From Candidatus Zhuqueibacterota bacterium (GTDB taxonomy: Bacteria > KSB1 > UBA2214): DNA of 5,458 nucleotides. This document shows, in pieces, positions 1 through 5,458 of the stretch. The notes beneath the pieces were generated by a model. The model worked only from the letters and a program-made list of their open reading frames with translations. It was not told the origin of the DNA and did no database searches. Positions within the stretch are counted from its first letter, which is position 1, and each line of letters starts with the position of its first letter. Location: NCBI GenBank assembly GCA_022706175.1, contig JAKJDB010000217.1, positions 1 to 5,458 of the forward strand. The letters run 5' to 3'. The position numbers and the translations under genes were made by a program.

Positions 1-1145
1 TCACGAAAATCGGGCATGCGCAGCTCTTTGAGCAGGATGCCGCCGTTGGCGTGCGGATTGTCGCCCATGCGGTGCGTCCCTTTCGGCGCCAGTTCAGCCA
101 GTTCCGCTTTGAAGCGTCCCTCCTGGTCGAACAGCTGATCCGGCTGATAGCTCATCAGCCAGGCCTGCAACGCCTGCAGCTGGTCCGGTTTGTTTTTAGG
201 ATCGGTCAACGGCACCTGGTGGGAACGCCAGGAATCCTCGACCTGTTTTCCGTTCACCTCCTTGGGGCCGGTCCAGCCTTTGGGGGTGCGCATCACGATC
301 ATGGGCCAGGCCGGCCGCTGCGGAAACTCGAGGTTCTGTTGCGCTTTTCTTTTTATCTCGCGGATCTCATCGAACACCTTGTCCAGCAGGCCGGCCATTT
401 TCTGGTGCATCGATTCCGGGTCCGAACCGGAGATGAAATGGGGTTTGTACCCATAGCCGCTGAACAACTGATTCAGCTCCCTATCGCTCAGACGGGCCAA
501 CACCGTGGGATTGGCGATTTTATAGCCGTTGAGGTGAAGGATGGGCAGCACCACGCCATCGGTGACCGGGTTGAGAAATTTATTCGAATGCCAGCTGGTG
601 GCCAGGGGTCCCGTCTCCGCCTCGCCGTCGCCCACCACACAGCAGGCGATCAGATCCGGATTGTCGAACACCGCGCCAAAGGCATGGGCCAGGGCGTAGC
701 CCAGCTCTCCGCCCTCGTGAATAGAGCCGGGTGTTTCCGGCGCCACATGGCTGGGGATGCCTCCGGGAAAGGAGAACTGTTTGAACAGTTTTTTGAGCCC
801 TTCGCTGTCGTTGGAAATGTCGGGATAATATTCGCTGTAGGTGCCTTCGAGAAAAACGTTGGCCACCAGCGCCGGACCGCCGTGCCCCGGACCGGCGATG
901 TAGATCATGCTCAGGTTGCGTTTTTTGATAATGCGGTTCAGGTGCACATAGATGAAATTGAGACCCGGCGTGGTACCCCAATGGCCGAGAAGCCTCGGTT
1001 TAATGTGTTCCGGTTGCAGCGGTTCGCGCAACAGCGGATTGTCGTACAGGTAAATCTGGCCGACGGAAAGATAATTGGCCGCCCGCCAGTAGGCGTCGAT
1101 TTTTTTCAGCTCGGGTTCGGACAATGGTGCTTTTTTCTCTCTCAT
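1..1145 (-). CDS. xfp: Phosphoketolase (xylulose-5-phosphate/fructose-6-phosphate), N-terminal part
   Basis: This is a thiamine-diphosphate enzyme of the cytoplasm. The family cleaves xylulose 5-phosphate (and often fructose 6-phosphate) with phosphate, giving acetyl phosphate plus glyceraldehyde 3-phosphate (or erythrose 4-phosphate). The minus strand is open for 381 codons from the ATG at 1145 to the window edge. Family hallmarks are visible: [10 protein letters not shown] (residues 54-63, active-site type His55), GPGHGG (85-90, His88), [11 protein letters not shown] (131-141, His133), the diphosphate/Mg motif GDGEAETG (172-179) and its partner NGYKIANPT (206-214), then [12 protein letters not shown] (286-297). 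The family is about 790-800 residues, so roughly half is seen; the C-terminal half lies left of the window. AAGGAG at 1152-1157 sits 6 nt before the ATG and fixes the start. It is divergent from the DoxX fusion gene. The identification is near certain; substrate preference cannot be read from this part. Confidence 0.97.
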   Translation of the reverse strand, partial: MREKKAPLSEPELKKIDAYWRAANYLSVGQIYLYDNPLLREPLQPEHIKPRLLGHWGTTPGLNFIYVHLNRIIKKRNLSMIYIAGPGHGGPALVANVFLEGTYSEYYPDISNDSEGLKKLFKQFSFPGGIPSHVAPETPGSIHEGGELGYALAHAFGAVFDNPDLIACCVVGDGEAETGPLATSWHSNKFLNPVTDGVVLPILHLNGYKIANPTVLARLSDRELNQLFSGYGYKPHFISGSDPESMHQKMAGLLDKVFDEIREIKRKAQQNLEFPQRPAWPMIVMRTPKGWTGPKEVNGKQVEDSWRSHQVPLTDPKNKPDQLQALQAWLMSYQPDQLFDQEGRFKAELAELAPKGTHRMGDNPHANGGILLKELRMPDFR

Positions 1146-1236
1146 GGCGCACTCCTTTATTTGATGGATAAATGTAGAAAAAATTTTGTATATTTAAAAT
1201 ACTAATCATGCTCCTCAGTCGAGAGAAGGAGGCGAG
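1146..1236. promoter_or_regulatory. Divergent intergenic promoter region
   Basis: This 91-bp spacer separates the start codons of the leftward phosphoketolase gene and the rightward DoxX fusion gene, so it should carry both promoters. Its core (about 1158-1205) is very A+T-rich, in contrast to the flanking genes. It includes TTTTGTATATTT at 1184-1195 and TAAAAT at 1195-1200, a possible plus-strand -10 box. No convincing -35 box at normal spacing was found, so no exact promoter is called. Each end carries a Shine-Dalgarno sequence: AAGGAG at 1152-1157 on the minus strand and AAGGAGG at 1226-1232 on the plus strand. Confidence 0.6.
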
Positions 1237-2778
1237 ATGCCGCACTCGTTTCAGGCTGCGAAGGAACCGTCCCGGACTTTTTCCTTTCTGGCCACGCTTC
1301 TACGCATGGCGATCGGATGGCAGTTCCTTTATGAAGGTTTGATCAAGGCGCTGTCGACCGATTGGTCGTCCGCTGCCTTTCTTTCTGAATCCAAATGGCT
1401 GCTGTCCGGCTTGTTTCACTGGATCGTCGCGCACCCGCCTTTTCTCCAGGCAGTGGATTTCCTCAACATTCTCGGCTTGATTGCAGTGGGCCTGTGTTTA
1501 CTGCTGGGCGTTTTCATCCGCATCGGCTGCTTTATCGGCATCCTGCTGCTGACGCTCTATTACATCGCCAATCCGGCGCTCATCGGCTATTTCTCCGGCC
1601 TGTACAGCGAGGGCAGTTATCTGCTGATCGACAAAAATCTGATCGAGCTGCTGGCGTTGGTGTTTCTGCTGTTCTATCCCACCTGGGGTCTGGGCCCGAT
1701 GATCTCCGGTTTTCGTAGCCGGGCCAAACATAACCGGCAGCGCAGTGAGGCGAGAGAGGCATCTGACGGCTCTGTGGACGTGCAGCGGCGCTATGTGCTG
1801 CGGAATTTGATCGTGTTGCCGGTCGGCGCCGCTTTTGCTTATGCCTTTAAGCGAAAGCGTCAATGGGAATCCTGGGAGGAACAGCATCTGCTGGCCGCCA
1901 AGCTGAGGCCTGAGGATATGGCGACTTCCGCCACTCTGAAGACCTTTCGCTTCGCCGCCGTCAAAGAACTCAAGGGCACGCTGTCCAAGGGGCAGATCGG
2001 ATCGTTGAAGATCAGCCGCCTGATTCTGGGCGGCAATCTGATCGGTGGATGGGCGCACAGCCGTGATTTGCTGTACGTGTCCAAATTAGTCAAGGCCTAT
2101 CATACGGACCAGAAGGTGTTCGACACGCTGCAGCTGGCTGAAACATGCGGCATCGATTCGCTGTTGTGCAATCCGCAGCTGACGCGTCTGATCACCGCCT
2201 ATTGGCGCAAAGTGGGCGGGCGAATCCAGTTCATCTCCGACTGCGCTTTTCAGGACGACCTGATCACCGGCATCAAAATGTCCATCGACAGCGGCGCCCA
2301 TGCCTGCTATATTCAGGGTCGGATCGCAGATCGGCTGGTGCGCGAGGGCCGTTTCGATCTGATCCTTGAAGCTCTGGAGCTCATCCGTCAGAATAAAAGG
2401 CCGGCCGGCATCGGCGGCCATTATCTGGCCACCATCCAGGGCTGTGTCGAAAAGGGCATTCAGCCGGACTTTTGGGTCAAGACCCTGCACACCACCGAGT
2501 ACTGGTCAGCCAAGCCGATGCCGGAGCACGATAACATCTGGTGCCGCGATCCGGAGGAAACCATCGCCCTTATGGCCGGACTTGCGCAACCGTGGATCGC
2601 CTTCAAGGTGTTGGCTGCCGGCGCTCTGGAACCGCAAACCGCTTTTTCCCACGCCTTTGAAAACGGCGCTGATTTTATCTGCGTCGGGATGTATGATTTC
2701 CAGATCGTGGATGACGTCAATATCGCCTGGGAGGTTTTACGCCGTCCGGTCCAACGCAGCCGGCCATGGCGGGCTTAG
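1237..2778 (+). CDS. DoxX-like membrane protein fused to a Tat-like segment and a TIM-barrel-like domain
   Basis: The protein has 513 residues. Residues about 15-155 form a DoxX/DoxD-like module with four hydrophobic segments (about 15-37, 74-93, 95-113, 134-150), including RMAIGWQFLYEG near the start and DKNLIELLALVFLLF in the last helix. A basic linker leads to QRRYVLRN (183-190, twin arginines 184-185) and a fifth hydrophobic stretch (189-204) followed by KRKR. Residues about 250-500 resemble a TIM-barrel domain of the aldo/keto reductase type: SRLILGGNLIGGWAHSRD (260-277) near the first strand, DFWVKTLHTTEYWS (411-424), and a closing region with KVLAAGA (457-463) and ADFICVGMYDFQ (478-489). 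The usual aldo/keto reductase DTAxxYG motif is not seen, so catalysis is unproven. DoxX modules are tied to quinone-linked thiosulfate oxidation in some archaea, but most are uncharacterised. AAGGAGG at 1226-1232, 4 nt before the ATG, supports the start. It is a single-gene unit ending at the terminator pair. Confidence 0.85.
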   Translation: MPHSFQAAKEPSRTFSFLATLLRMAIGWQFLYEGLIKALSTDWSSAAFLSESKWLLSGLFHWIVAHPPFLQAVDFLNILGLIAVGLCLLLGVFIRIGCFIGILLLTLYYIANPALIGYFSGLYSEGSYLLIDKNLIELLALVFLLFYPTWGLGPMISGFRSRAKHNRQRSEAREASDGSVDVQRRYVLRNLIVLPVGAAFAYAFKRKRQWESWEEQHLLAAKLRPEDMATSATLKTFRFAAVKELKGTLSKGQIGSLKISRLILGGNLIGGWAHSRDLLYVSKLVKAYHTDQKVFDTLQLAETCGIDSLLCNPQLTRLITAYWRKVGGRIQFISDCAFQDDLITGIKMSIDSGAHACYIQGRIADRLVREGRFDLILEALELIRQNKRPAGIGGHYLATIQGCVEKGIQPDFWVKTLHTTEYWSAKPMPEHDNIWCRDPEETIALMAGLAQPWIAFKVLAAGALEPQTAFSHAFENGADFICVGMYDFQIVDDVNIAWEVLRRPVQRSRPWRA

Positions 2779-2809
2779 CGGCGCCCGGAGCCGCGCGGCT
2801 CTCACAATG

Positions 2810-2845
2810 AAAAAAAGGCTGCATGAATTTTCATTCATGCAGCCT
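2810..2845 (-). terminator. Intrinsic terminator for the OmpA gene (minus strand)
   Basis: A perfect 13-bp inverted repeat (2816-2828 with 2833-2845, loop TTTC) is preceded on the plus strand by A's at 2810-2816. Read on the minus strand this is a hairpin followed by a run of T's, the classic Rho-independent form. It lies about 50 nt past the stop codon of the OmpA gene. Confidence 0.9.
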
Positions 2846-2852
2846 GCAATCC

Positions 2853-2885
2853 AGTCGGACATCGTTGAACGTCCGACTTTTTTTT
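2853..2885 (+). terminator. Intrinsic terminator for the DoxX fusion gene (plus strand)
   Basis: AGTCGGAC (2853-2860) and GTCCGACT (2871-2878) form an 8-bp stem with a 10-nt loop, followed by T's through 2885. It works on the plus strand, 75 nt beyond the stop of the DoxX fusion gene. It abuts the stop of the convergent OmpA gene at 2894, and the minus-strand terminator lies between it and the DoxX gene. Confidence 0.88.
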
Positions 2886-2893
2886 ATCTGCCT

Positions 2894-4492
2894 CTATTTG
2901 GTGCGCACGAAGGTGATGCGCCGGTTTTGTTGACGGCCTTCGGCGGTGTCGTTGGAGGCCACGGGCTGATCCGGACCAAAGCCCTTGGTGGTGATGCGCT
3001 CAACGGCCACGCCCTTGGCGATCAGATACTTGGCCACGGATTCGGCGCGCGCCTGGGACAGTTTAAGATTGGAGACGCGGGAGCCGACGCTGTCGGTGTG
3101 ACCCTGGATTTCGACCACGATTTCAGGATTGTCGACCATGGTTTTGGCGACCTTGTTGAGAACGATCTCGGAGGATTTTTTGATCCGGCTGCTGCCGGTG
3201 TCAAAGAGGATGCCCTCCATGACGATCTCGGCGCCCACCGGACCTTTGATCTGTTCTTCTCTGGGCAGATCGTCTCGCCACTCCAGCGGATTGGTGCCGC
3301 GGCCGATTTCAACGCCGTCGGTGATGGTGCCGCCGTCCGTGTCAGCCTTGCCGGGATTGGTTTTGTGGGTGACGACTTCGGCATAGTCGTTGAGGCCGTC
3401 GCCGTCCGTGTCGGCTTTGGCCGGATCACAGGCGTGCTTGTTGACCTCATCACCGTCCTTGAGTCCGTCGCCATCGGTGTCGGCTTTAAGAGGATCGGTT
3501 TTGTGTTTGTTGATCTCATCGCCGTCCTTGAGTCCGTCGCCGTCCGTGTCGGCTTTGATGGGATCGGTTTTGTGTTTGTTGATCTCGTCGCCGTCCTTGA
3601 GGCCGTCGCCGTCCGAGTCCGCTTTGGCGGGATCGGTTTTATATTTGTTGATCTCGTCGCCGTCCTTGAGGCCGTCGCCGTCCGAGTCCGCCTTGAGGGG
3701 ATCGGTTTTGTAGGTGTTGACCTCATCGCCGTCCTTGATGCCGTCGCCGTCGGTGTCAGCGACCAGGGGATTGGTTTTGTGTTGATTGTACTCTGCGCCG
3801 TCAGACAGGCCGTCGCCGTCCGAGTCCGCTTTTTTGCGGTCCGTGCCGAGTTCTTTTTCCAGTTTATCGGGCAGGCCGTCTCCGTCGCTGTCCTTGTCCT
3901 CGCCCGTCAGGCGATAAGCAAAGCCGGCGAGCAGGTTGAAAAATCTATCATCGCCACCCTCTTCCAGCGTCTCCAGCTTGTCGGTCAGGGCGAAATTGCA
4001 GCCGCCGCTGATCTCGAAAGCCGTTTGCTCGGTAATGCGGAATTGCAGTCCTAGACCCACCGGGATAACGCTACTGAACTTGTCCTTGTCGTTGGTTGGC
4101 GAATAATAGGGTTTCACGTTTTCATAAGAAAGGGCTCCGGCGCCGCCGTACAGGTAGGCATTCCAGCTCTCAGCCCGCAGCGGACTGACTAGCAGGCGCA
4201 GATCGATGGGCCCCACGTTGCTGCGATAATTGTCTCCGCGCAGGTTGGCGAAGGTCAAGCCGAATTCGACTTGCAGCAGGCCGTTGCCGGCCAGAGGATT
4301 GCGAAGATAAAACCGCCCTGCCGGGCCGACCTGCGCGTCTGATAAACTGCTCTCCATATCCGTATTTCCGGCAGCCATGCCGATCCCAACACCGCCTTTG
4401 AGTCCTTGAGCGTGGTACTGCGCCTGGGCCGATGAGAGGCCCAGAAAACAAATCATAGCTGTTAGAGCAATTAGCCCTGTGATTCTTTTCAT
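2894..4492 (-). CDS. OmpA family outer-membrane protein with thrombospondin type 3 repeats
   Basis: The protein has 532 residues. A Sec signal peptide occupies residues 1-24 (basic start MKR, hydrophobic core, SSAQA before the likely cut). Residues about 25-196 have alternating polar and apolar stretches and glycine-rich turns, and end in LLAGFAYRL, fitting an OmpA-type beta-barrel. Residues about 199-404 are Asp-rich thrombospondin type 3 repeats of the form DxDGDGxxDGxE, expected to bind calcium and form a stiff periplasmic or surface linker. Residues about 415-532 are the OmpA C-terminal domain: FDTGSSRI (430-437), GHTDSVGS (464-471), LSQARAESVAKYL (478-490) and QNRRI (522-526), carrying the Asp and Arg that hold peptidoglycan diaminopimelate in this family. 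It should tie the outer membrane to the cell wall. The Shine-Dalgarno AAGGAGG (4499-4505) lies 6 nt before the ATG. Repeat 7 has an unusual Cys355. It is monocistronic, with its own terminator. Confidence 0.95.
   Translation of the reverse strand: MKRITGLIALTAMICFLGLSSAQAQYHAQGLKGGVGIGMAAGNTDMESSLSDAQVGPAGRFYLRNPLAGNGLLQVEFGLTFANLRGDNYRSNVGPIDLRLLVSPLRAESWNAYLYGGAGALSYENVKPYYSPTNDKDKFSSVIPVGLGLQFRITEQTAFEISGGCNFALTDKLETLEEGGDDRFFNLLAGFAYRLTGEDKDSDGDGLPDKLEKELGTDRKKADSDGDGLSDGAEYNQHKTNPLVADTDGDGIKDGDEVNTYKTDPLKADSDGDGLKDGDEINKYKTDPAKADSDGDGLKDGDEINKHKTDPIKADTDGDGLKDGDEINKHKTDPLKADTDGDGLKDGDEVNKHACDPAKADTDGDGLNDYAEVVTHKTNPGKADTDGGTITDGVEIGRGTNPLEWRDDLPREEQIKGPVGAEIVMEGILFDTGSSRIKKSSEIVLNKVAKTMVDNPEIVVEIQGHTDSVGSRVSNLKLSQARAESVAKYLIAKGVAVERITTKGFGPDQPVASNDTAEGRQQNRRITFVRTK
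3350..3832 (-). repeat. Seven tandem 69-bp repeats within the OmpA gene
   Basis: Seven copies of a 69-bp unit lie head to tail without indels, encoding residues 221-381 as seven 23-residue units of consensus KADxDGDGLKDGDEINKHKTDP plus one residue. The middle copies are the most alike, in protein and in DNA, which suggests recent duplication or gene conversion. Degenerate versions flank the array: residues about 199-220 upstream and 382-404 downstream. The period is a multiple of three, so copy-number change would keep the frame. Confidence 0.93.
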
Positions 4493-4660
4493 TTCAGCCC
4501 TCCTTTGTATAAATGAATGGTATAAAGTAATTAATACAAATCTCTAAAAAAATCCAACAAAATTTTACGATCTACTAAATAATTACCATTTGCCTTGCTT
4601 GACATTAGCAGGTTTATCGTATTAATTTAATTATAATTATAAAAATCGGTCACTGTTTAG
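4493..4660. promoter_or_regulatory. A+T-rich intergenic region, probable promoters for both directions
   Basis: This stretch is much richer in A+T than the rest of the window and lies upstream of the leftward OmpA gene and the rightward structured region. On the minus strand, TTGTTG (4560-4555) and TATTAA (4536-4531) are 18 nt apart and could be the OmpA promoter. On the plus strand, TTGACA at 4599-4604 is a perfect -35 box, but the nearest -10 match (TATTAA at 4620-4625) is only 15 nt away. A perfect TATAAT at 4632-4637 has no -35 box at normal spacing. The exact promoters are therefore uncertain. Confidence 0.45.
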
Positions 4661-5177
4661 ATGTCATTTAGGCAAACAAAAATCCGGCGAATGAGAACGC
4701 GGAGCCGCTTTCGCTCAGAGTTTTTTCCTGTCAGCCGCTTGGAAGGAACAACGGCTGCCGACGGATTCGATTTGCAGGGTTACATGGCAAATGGCATGGC
4801 GCGCCGGCTCCTCTTTGATCTGCGCCTGAGATGTCTTGAACCCGCCCAGGCGCTTCCGAATGGGTTTCGTAGTCATTCAGCCGTTGGCCATGGATAGGGT
4901 GGAGGTCGACAACCCGCGGCAGAGTGGTCAGACTTCGCACCCCTTCGCACGTCGATGCCCTTGGGCGAGGCCATCTTGCTCAGCTCCGAGGGTTCCGCGA
5001 TGATGCTCCAATTCCGTATAAAAAGATGGATCGCTATCACGACCAACCGCCTTTTGCTGCGCAGGTCATAAACGTGTTCCATGGGCATGTTTTTCTTTAT
5101 AACACCAGCCGAGCGCGTATTATTCATACTCGGTTAACCTTCGCAACGTCCCCACCTTGCGAAGGTTGGCTTTTTTT
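4661..5177 (+). ncRNA. Candidate structured non-coding RNA or long leader of unknown family
   Basis: About 470 bp of G+C-richer DNA between an A+T-rich promoter-like region and a very strong plus-strand terminator, with no protein gene that I can support. Local inverted repeats in plus-strand sense include CAGCCG/CGGCTG (4732-4737, 4752-4757), GCGCCTG/CAGGCGC (4822-4828, 4847-4853) with a possible pseudoknot to 4862-4867, and the terminator stem. CTTCGCAC occurs twice (4933-4940, 4943-4950). The open frames on both strands are short, unrelated to any family I recognise, and lack a Shine-Dalgarno sequence, unlike the main genes here. I looked for tmRNA, RNase P RNA, 6S RNA, SRP RNA and common riboswitch signatures and found none. 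A decayed protein gene remains possible. The 5' end is a guess. Confidence 0.35.
5133..5177 (+). terminator. Strong intrinsic terminator upstream of the flippase gene
   Basis: AACCTTCGCAA (5136-5146) and TTGCGAAGGTT (5157-5167) form a perfect 11-bp stem. One G-C and two wobble pairs (5133-5135 with 5168-5170) extend it to 14 pairs, with a 10-nt loop, and seven T's follow at once (5171-5177). The polarity is plus strand; on the minus strand no T run follows. It ends transcription of the region to its left, or acts as an attenuator ahead of the flippase gene. Confidence 0.92.
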
Positions 5178-5323
5178 ACCTTTCAATTGGGTGGATGTTT
5201 TTGTATATTTTACAAAGTTTCGCAGCAACAGCTCGGAAGGCCCGCCGAGGATCGGCGGCCGTATGGAGTGGGTGGTGTGGGACGGTTATGGCCCTGCCGG
5301 TAAACAGAGCGAGCGTTTTGCCG
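5178..5323 (+). promoter_or_regulatory. Leader or promoter region of the flippase gene
   Basis: This 146-bp gap follows the terminator. An A+T-rich segment contains TTTTGTATATTT (5199-5210), also present in the divergent spacer at 1184-1195, and the inverted repeat TTTGTA/TACAAA (5200-5205, 5211-5216). Further right, CCGCCGA/TCGGCGG (5242-5248, 5252-5258) forms a 7-bp hairpin with a 3-nt loop. A promoter in the A+T-rich part would give a leader of about 100 nt carrying this hairpin. No known riboswitch or JUMPstart-type element is recognised. Confidence 0.4.
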
Positions 5324-5458
5324 ATGTCTGGTTTATTCAGAAATACTTTTTTTGTCACCCTTTCTCAGCTCTGGCAGATGATCATGGCGCTGACCATGAT
5401 GCCGTTTGCTTCACGCTATCTGGGCGTCGAAGGATTCGGCAAATATAACACCGCCACG
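5324..5458 (+). CDS. Wzx-like polysaccharide flippase, N-terminal part
   Basis: The first 45 codons are seen before the window ends. The peptide begins MSGLFRNTFFVTLSQLWQ and continues with a hydrophobic first membrane segment into FASRYLGVEGFGKYN (28-42). This pattern, a short amphipathic start, a long first helix, then RYLGxxxFGxY, is typical of the polysaccharide-synthesis/MATE-like family that flips undecaprenyl-linked sugars across the cytoplasmic membrane. It probably opens a surface glycan cluster to the right. The start is uncertain: ATG at 5324 has only a weak GAGCGAG before it, and an in-frame ATG at 5288 would add 12 residues (starting MALPVNRAS) without a better ribosome site. I prefer 5324 because the resulting N-terminus looks like the family. 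Family assignment is from a short fragment but fits well; the precise transported glycan cannot be told. Confidence 0.83.
   Translation, partial: MSGLFRNTFFVTLSQLWQMIMALTMMPFASRYLGVEGFGKYNTAT

Noticed and set aside
51..1205. Long plus-strand open frame of 384 codons
   Set aside because: It is the antisense of the phosphoketolase gene, whose many family motifs are on the minus strand; no ribosome site or recognisable product.
3350..3832. Regularly spaced repeats as a possible CRISPR array
   Set aside because: The units are contiguous, in frame and coding for calcium-type repeats; there are no unique spacers.
2366..4054. 562-codon plus-strand open frame with a repeated hydrophobic pattern (GIGFVFVDLIAVLE type)
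   Set aside because: It crosses the DoxX gene end, both terminators and the OmpA gene antisense. Its repeats simply mirror the 69-bp coding repeats of the OmpA gene.
4763..4770. GGATTCGA resembling the tmRNA 5' motif
   Set aside because: There is no matching tRNA-like 3' end, no CCA, and no tag-peptide frame downstream before the terminator.
4821..4845. CCTGAGATGTCTTGAACCCG resembling part of a TPP riboswitch
   Set aside because: The second conserved segment (CTGATCTGGATAATACCAGCG type) is missing and no thiamine gene is nearby.
4661..4897. 78-codon plus-strand open frame
   Set aside because: Arg-rich, compositionally odd peptide over the hairpin-rich DNA, without a Shine-Dalgarno sequence or recognisable domain.
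4896..4920. GGGTGGAGGTCGACAACCCGCGGCA resembling a SAM-I riboswitch core
   Set aside because: The conserved TGAAACCCGGCAACC segment and P1 pairing are absent; only scattered similarity.
4924..5448. 174-codon plus-strand open frame
   Set aside because: It runs straight through the strong terminator and out of frame into the flippase start; no ribosome site and no family resemblance.

Overview
The window appears to be an ordinary bacterial chromosomal segment of fairly high G+C, with clearly A+T-rich gaps between genes. It holds two complete genes and two genes cut by the window edges. Three of the four have a strong Shine-Dalgarno sequence (AAGGAG or AAGGAGG). The gene content is a phosphoketolase, a DoxX-type membrane protein fused to a soluble domain, an OmpA protein with thrombospondin type 3 repeats, and a Wzx-like flippase. 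This would fit a Gram-negative member of the FCB group (Bacteroidota, Calditrichota, KSB1 and relatives) or a deltaproteobacterium-like lineage. That placement is inference from family distribution and is weak. The OmpA C-terminal domain is direct support for a peptidoglycan layer with an outer membrane.

Layout. At 1-1145 (minus) lies the N-terminal 381 codons of a phosphoketolase, running out of the left edge. A 91-bp A+T-rich divergent spacer separates it from 1237-2778 (plus), a 513-residue protein that joins a four-helix DoxX-like membrane module, a twin-arginine-like motif with a fifth hydrophobic segment, and a TIM-barrel-like domain. At 2894-4492 (minus) lies a 532-residue OmpA protein with a signal peptide, a predicted N-terminal barrel, seven exact 23-residue calcium-type repeats and a peptidoglycan-binding C-terminus. 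The two convergent genes are separated by two nested intrinsic terminators, one for each strand.

From 4493 to 5323 I recognise no protein gene. An A+T-rich stretch (4505-4660), probably holding promoters, is followed by about 470 bp of G+C-richer DNA with many inverted repeats. It closes with a very strong plus-strand intrinsic terminator at 5133-5177. This looks like a transcription unit for a structured non-coding RNA or a long leader of unknown family, and it is the most interesting unexplained part of the window. After it come a short leader with a GC-rich hairpin and, at 5324, the first 45 codons of a flippase that probably opens a polysaccharide gene cluster to the right.

The genes do not look like one pathway. 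Phosphoketolase belongs to central carbon metabolism (acetyl phosphate formation). The DoxX fusion probably acts at the cytoplasmic membrane, the OmpA protein in the outer membrane or periplasm, and the flippase in export of surface glycan. Each gene seems to be transcribed separately, except that the flippase may share a leader with genes beyond the window.
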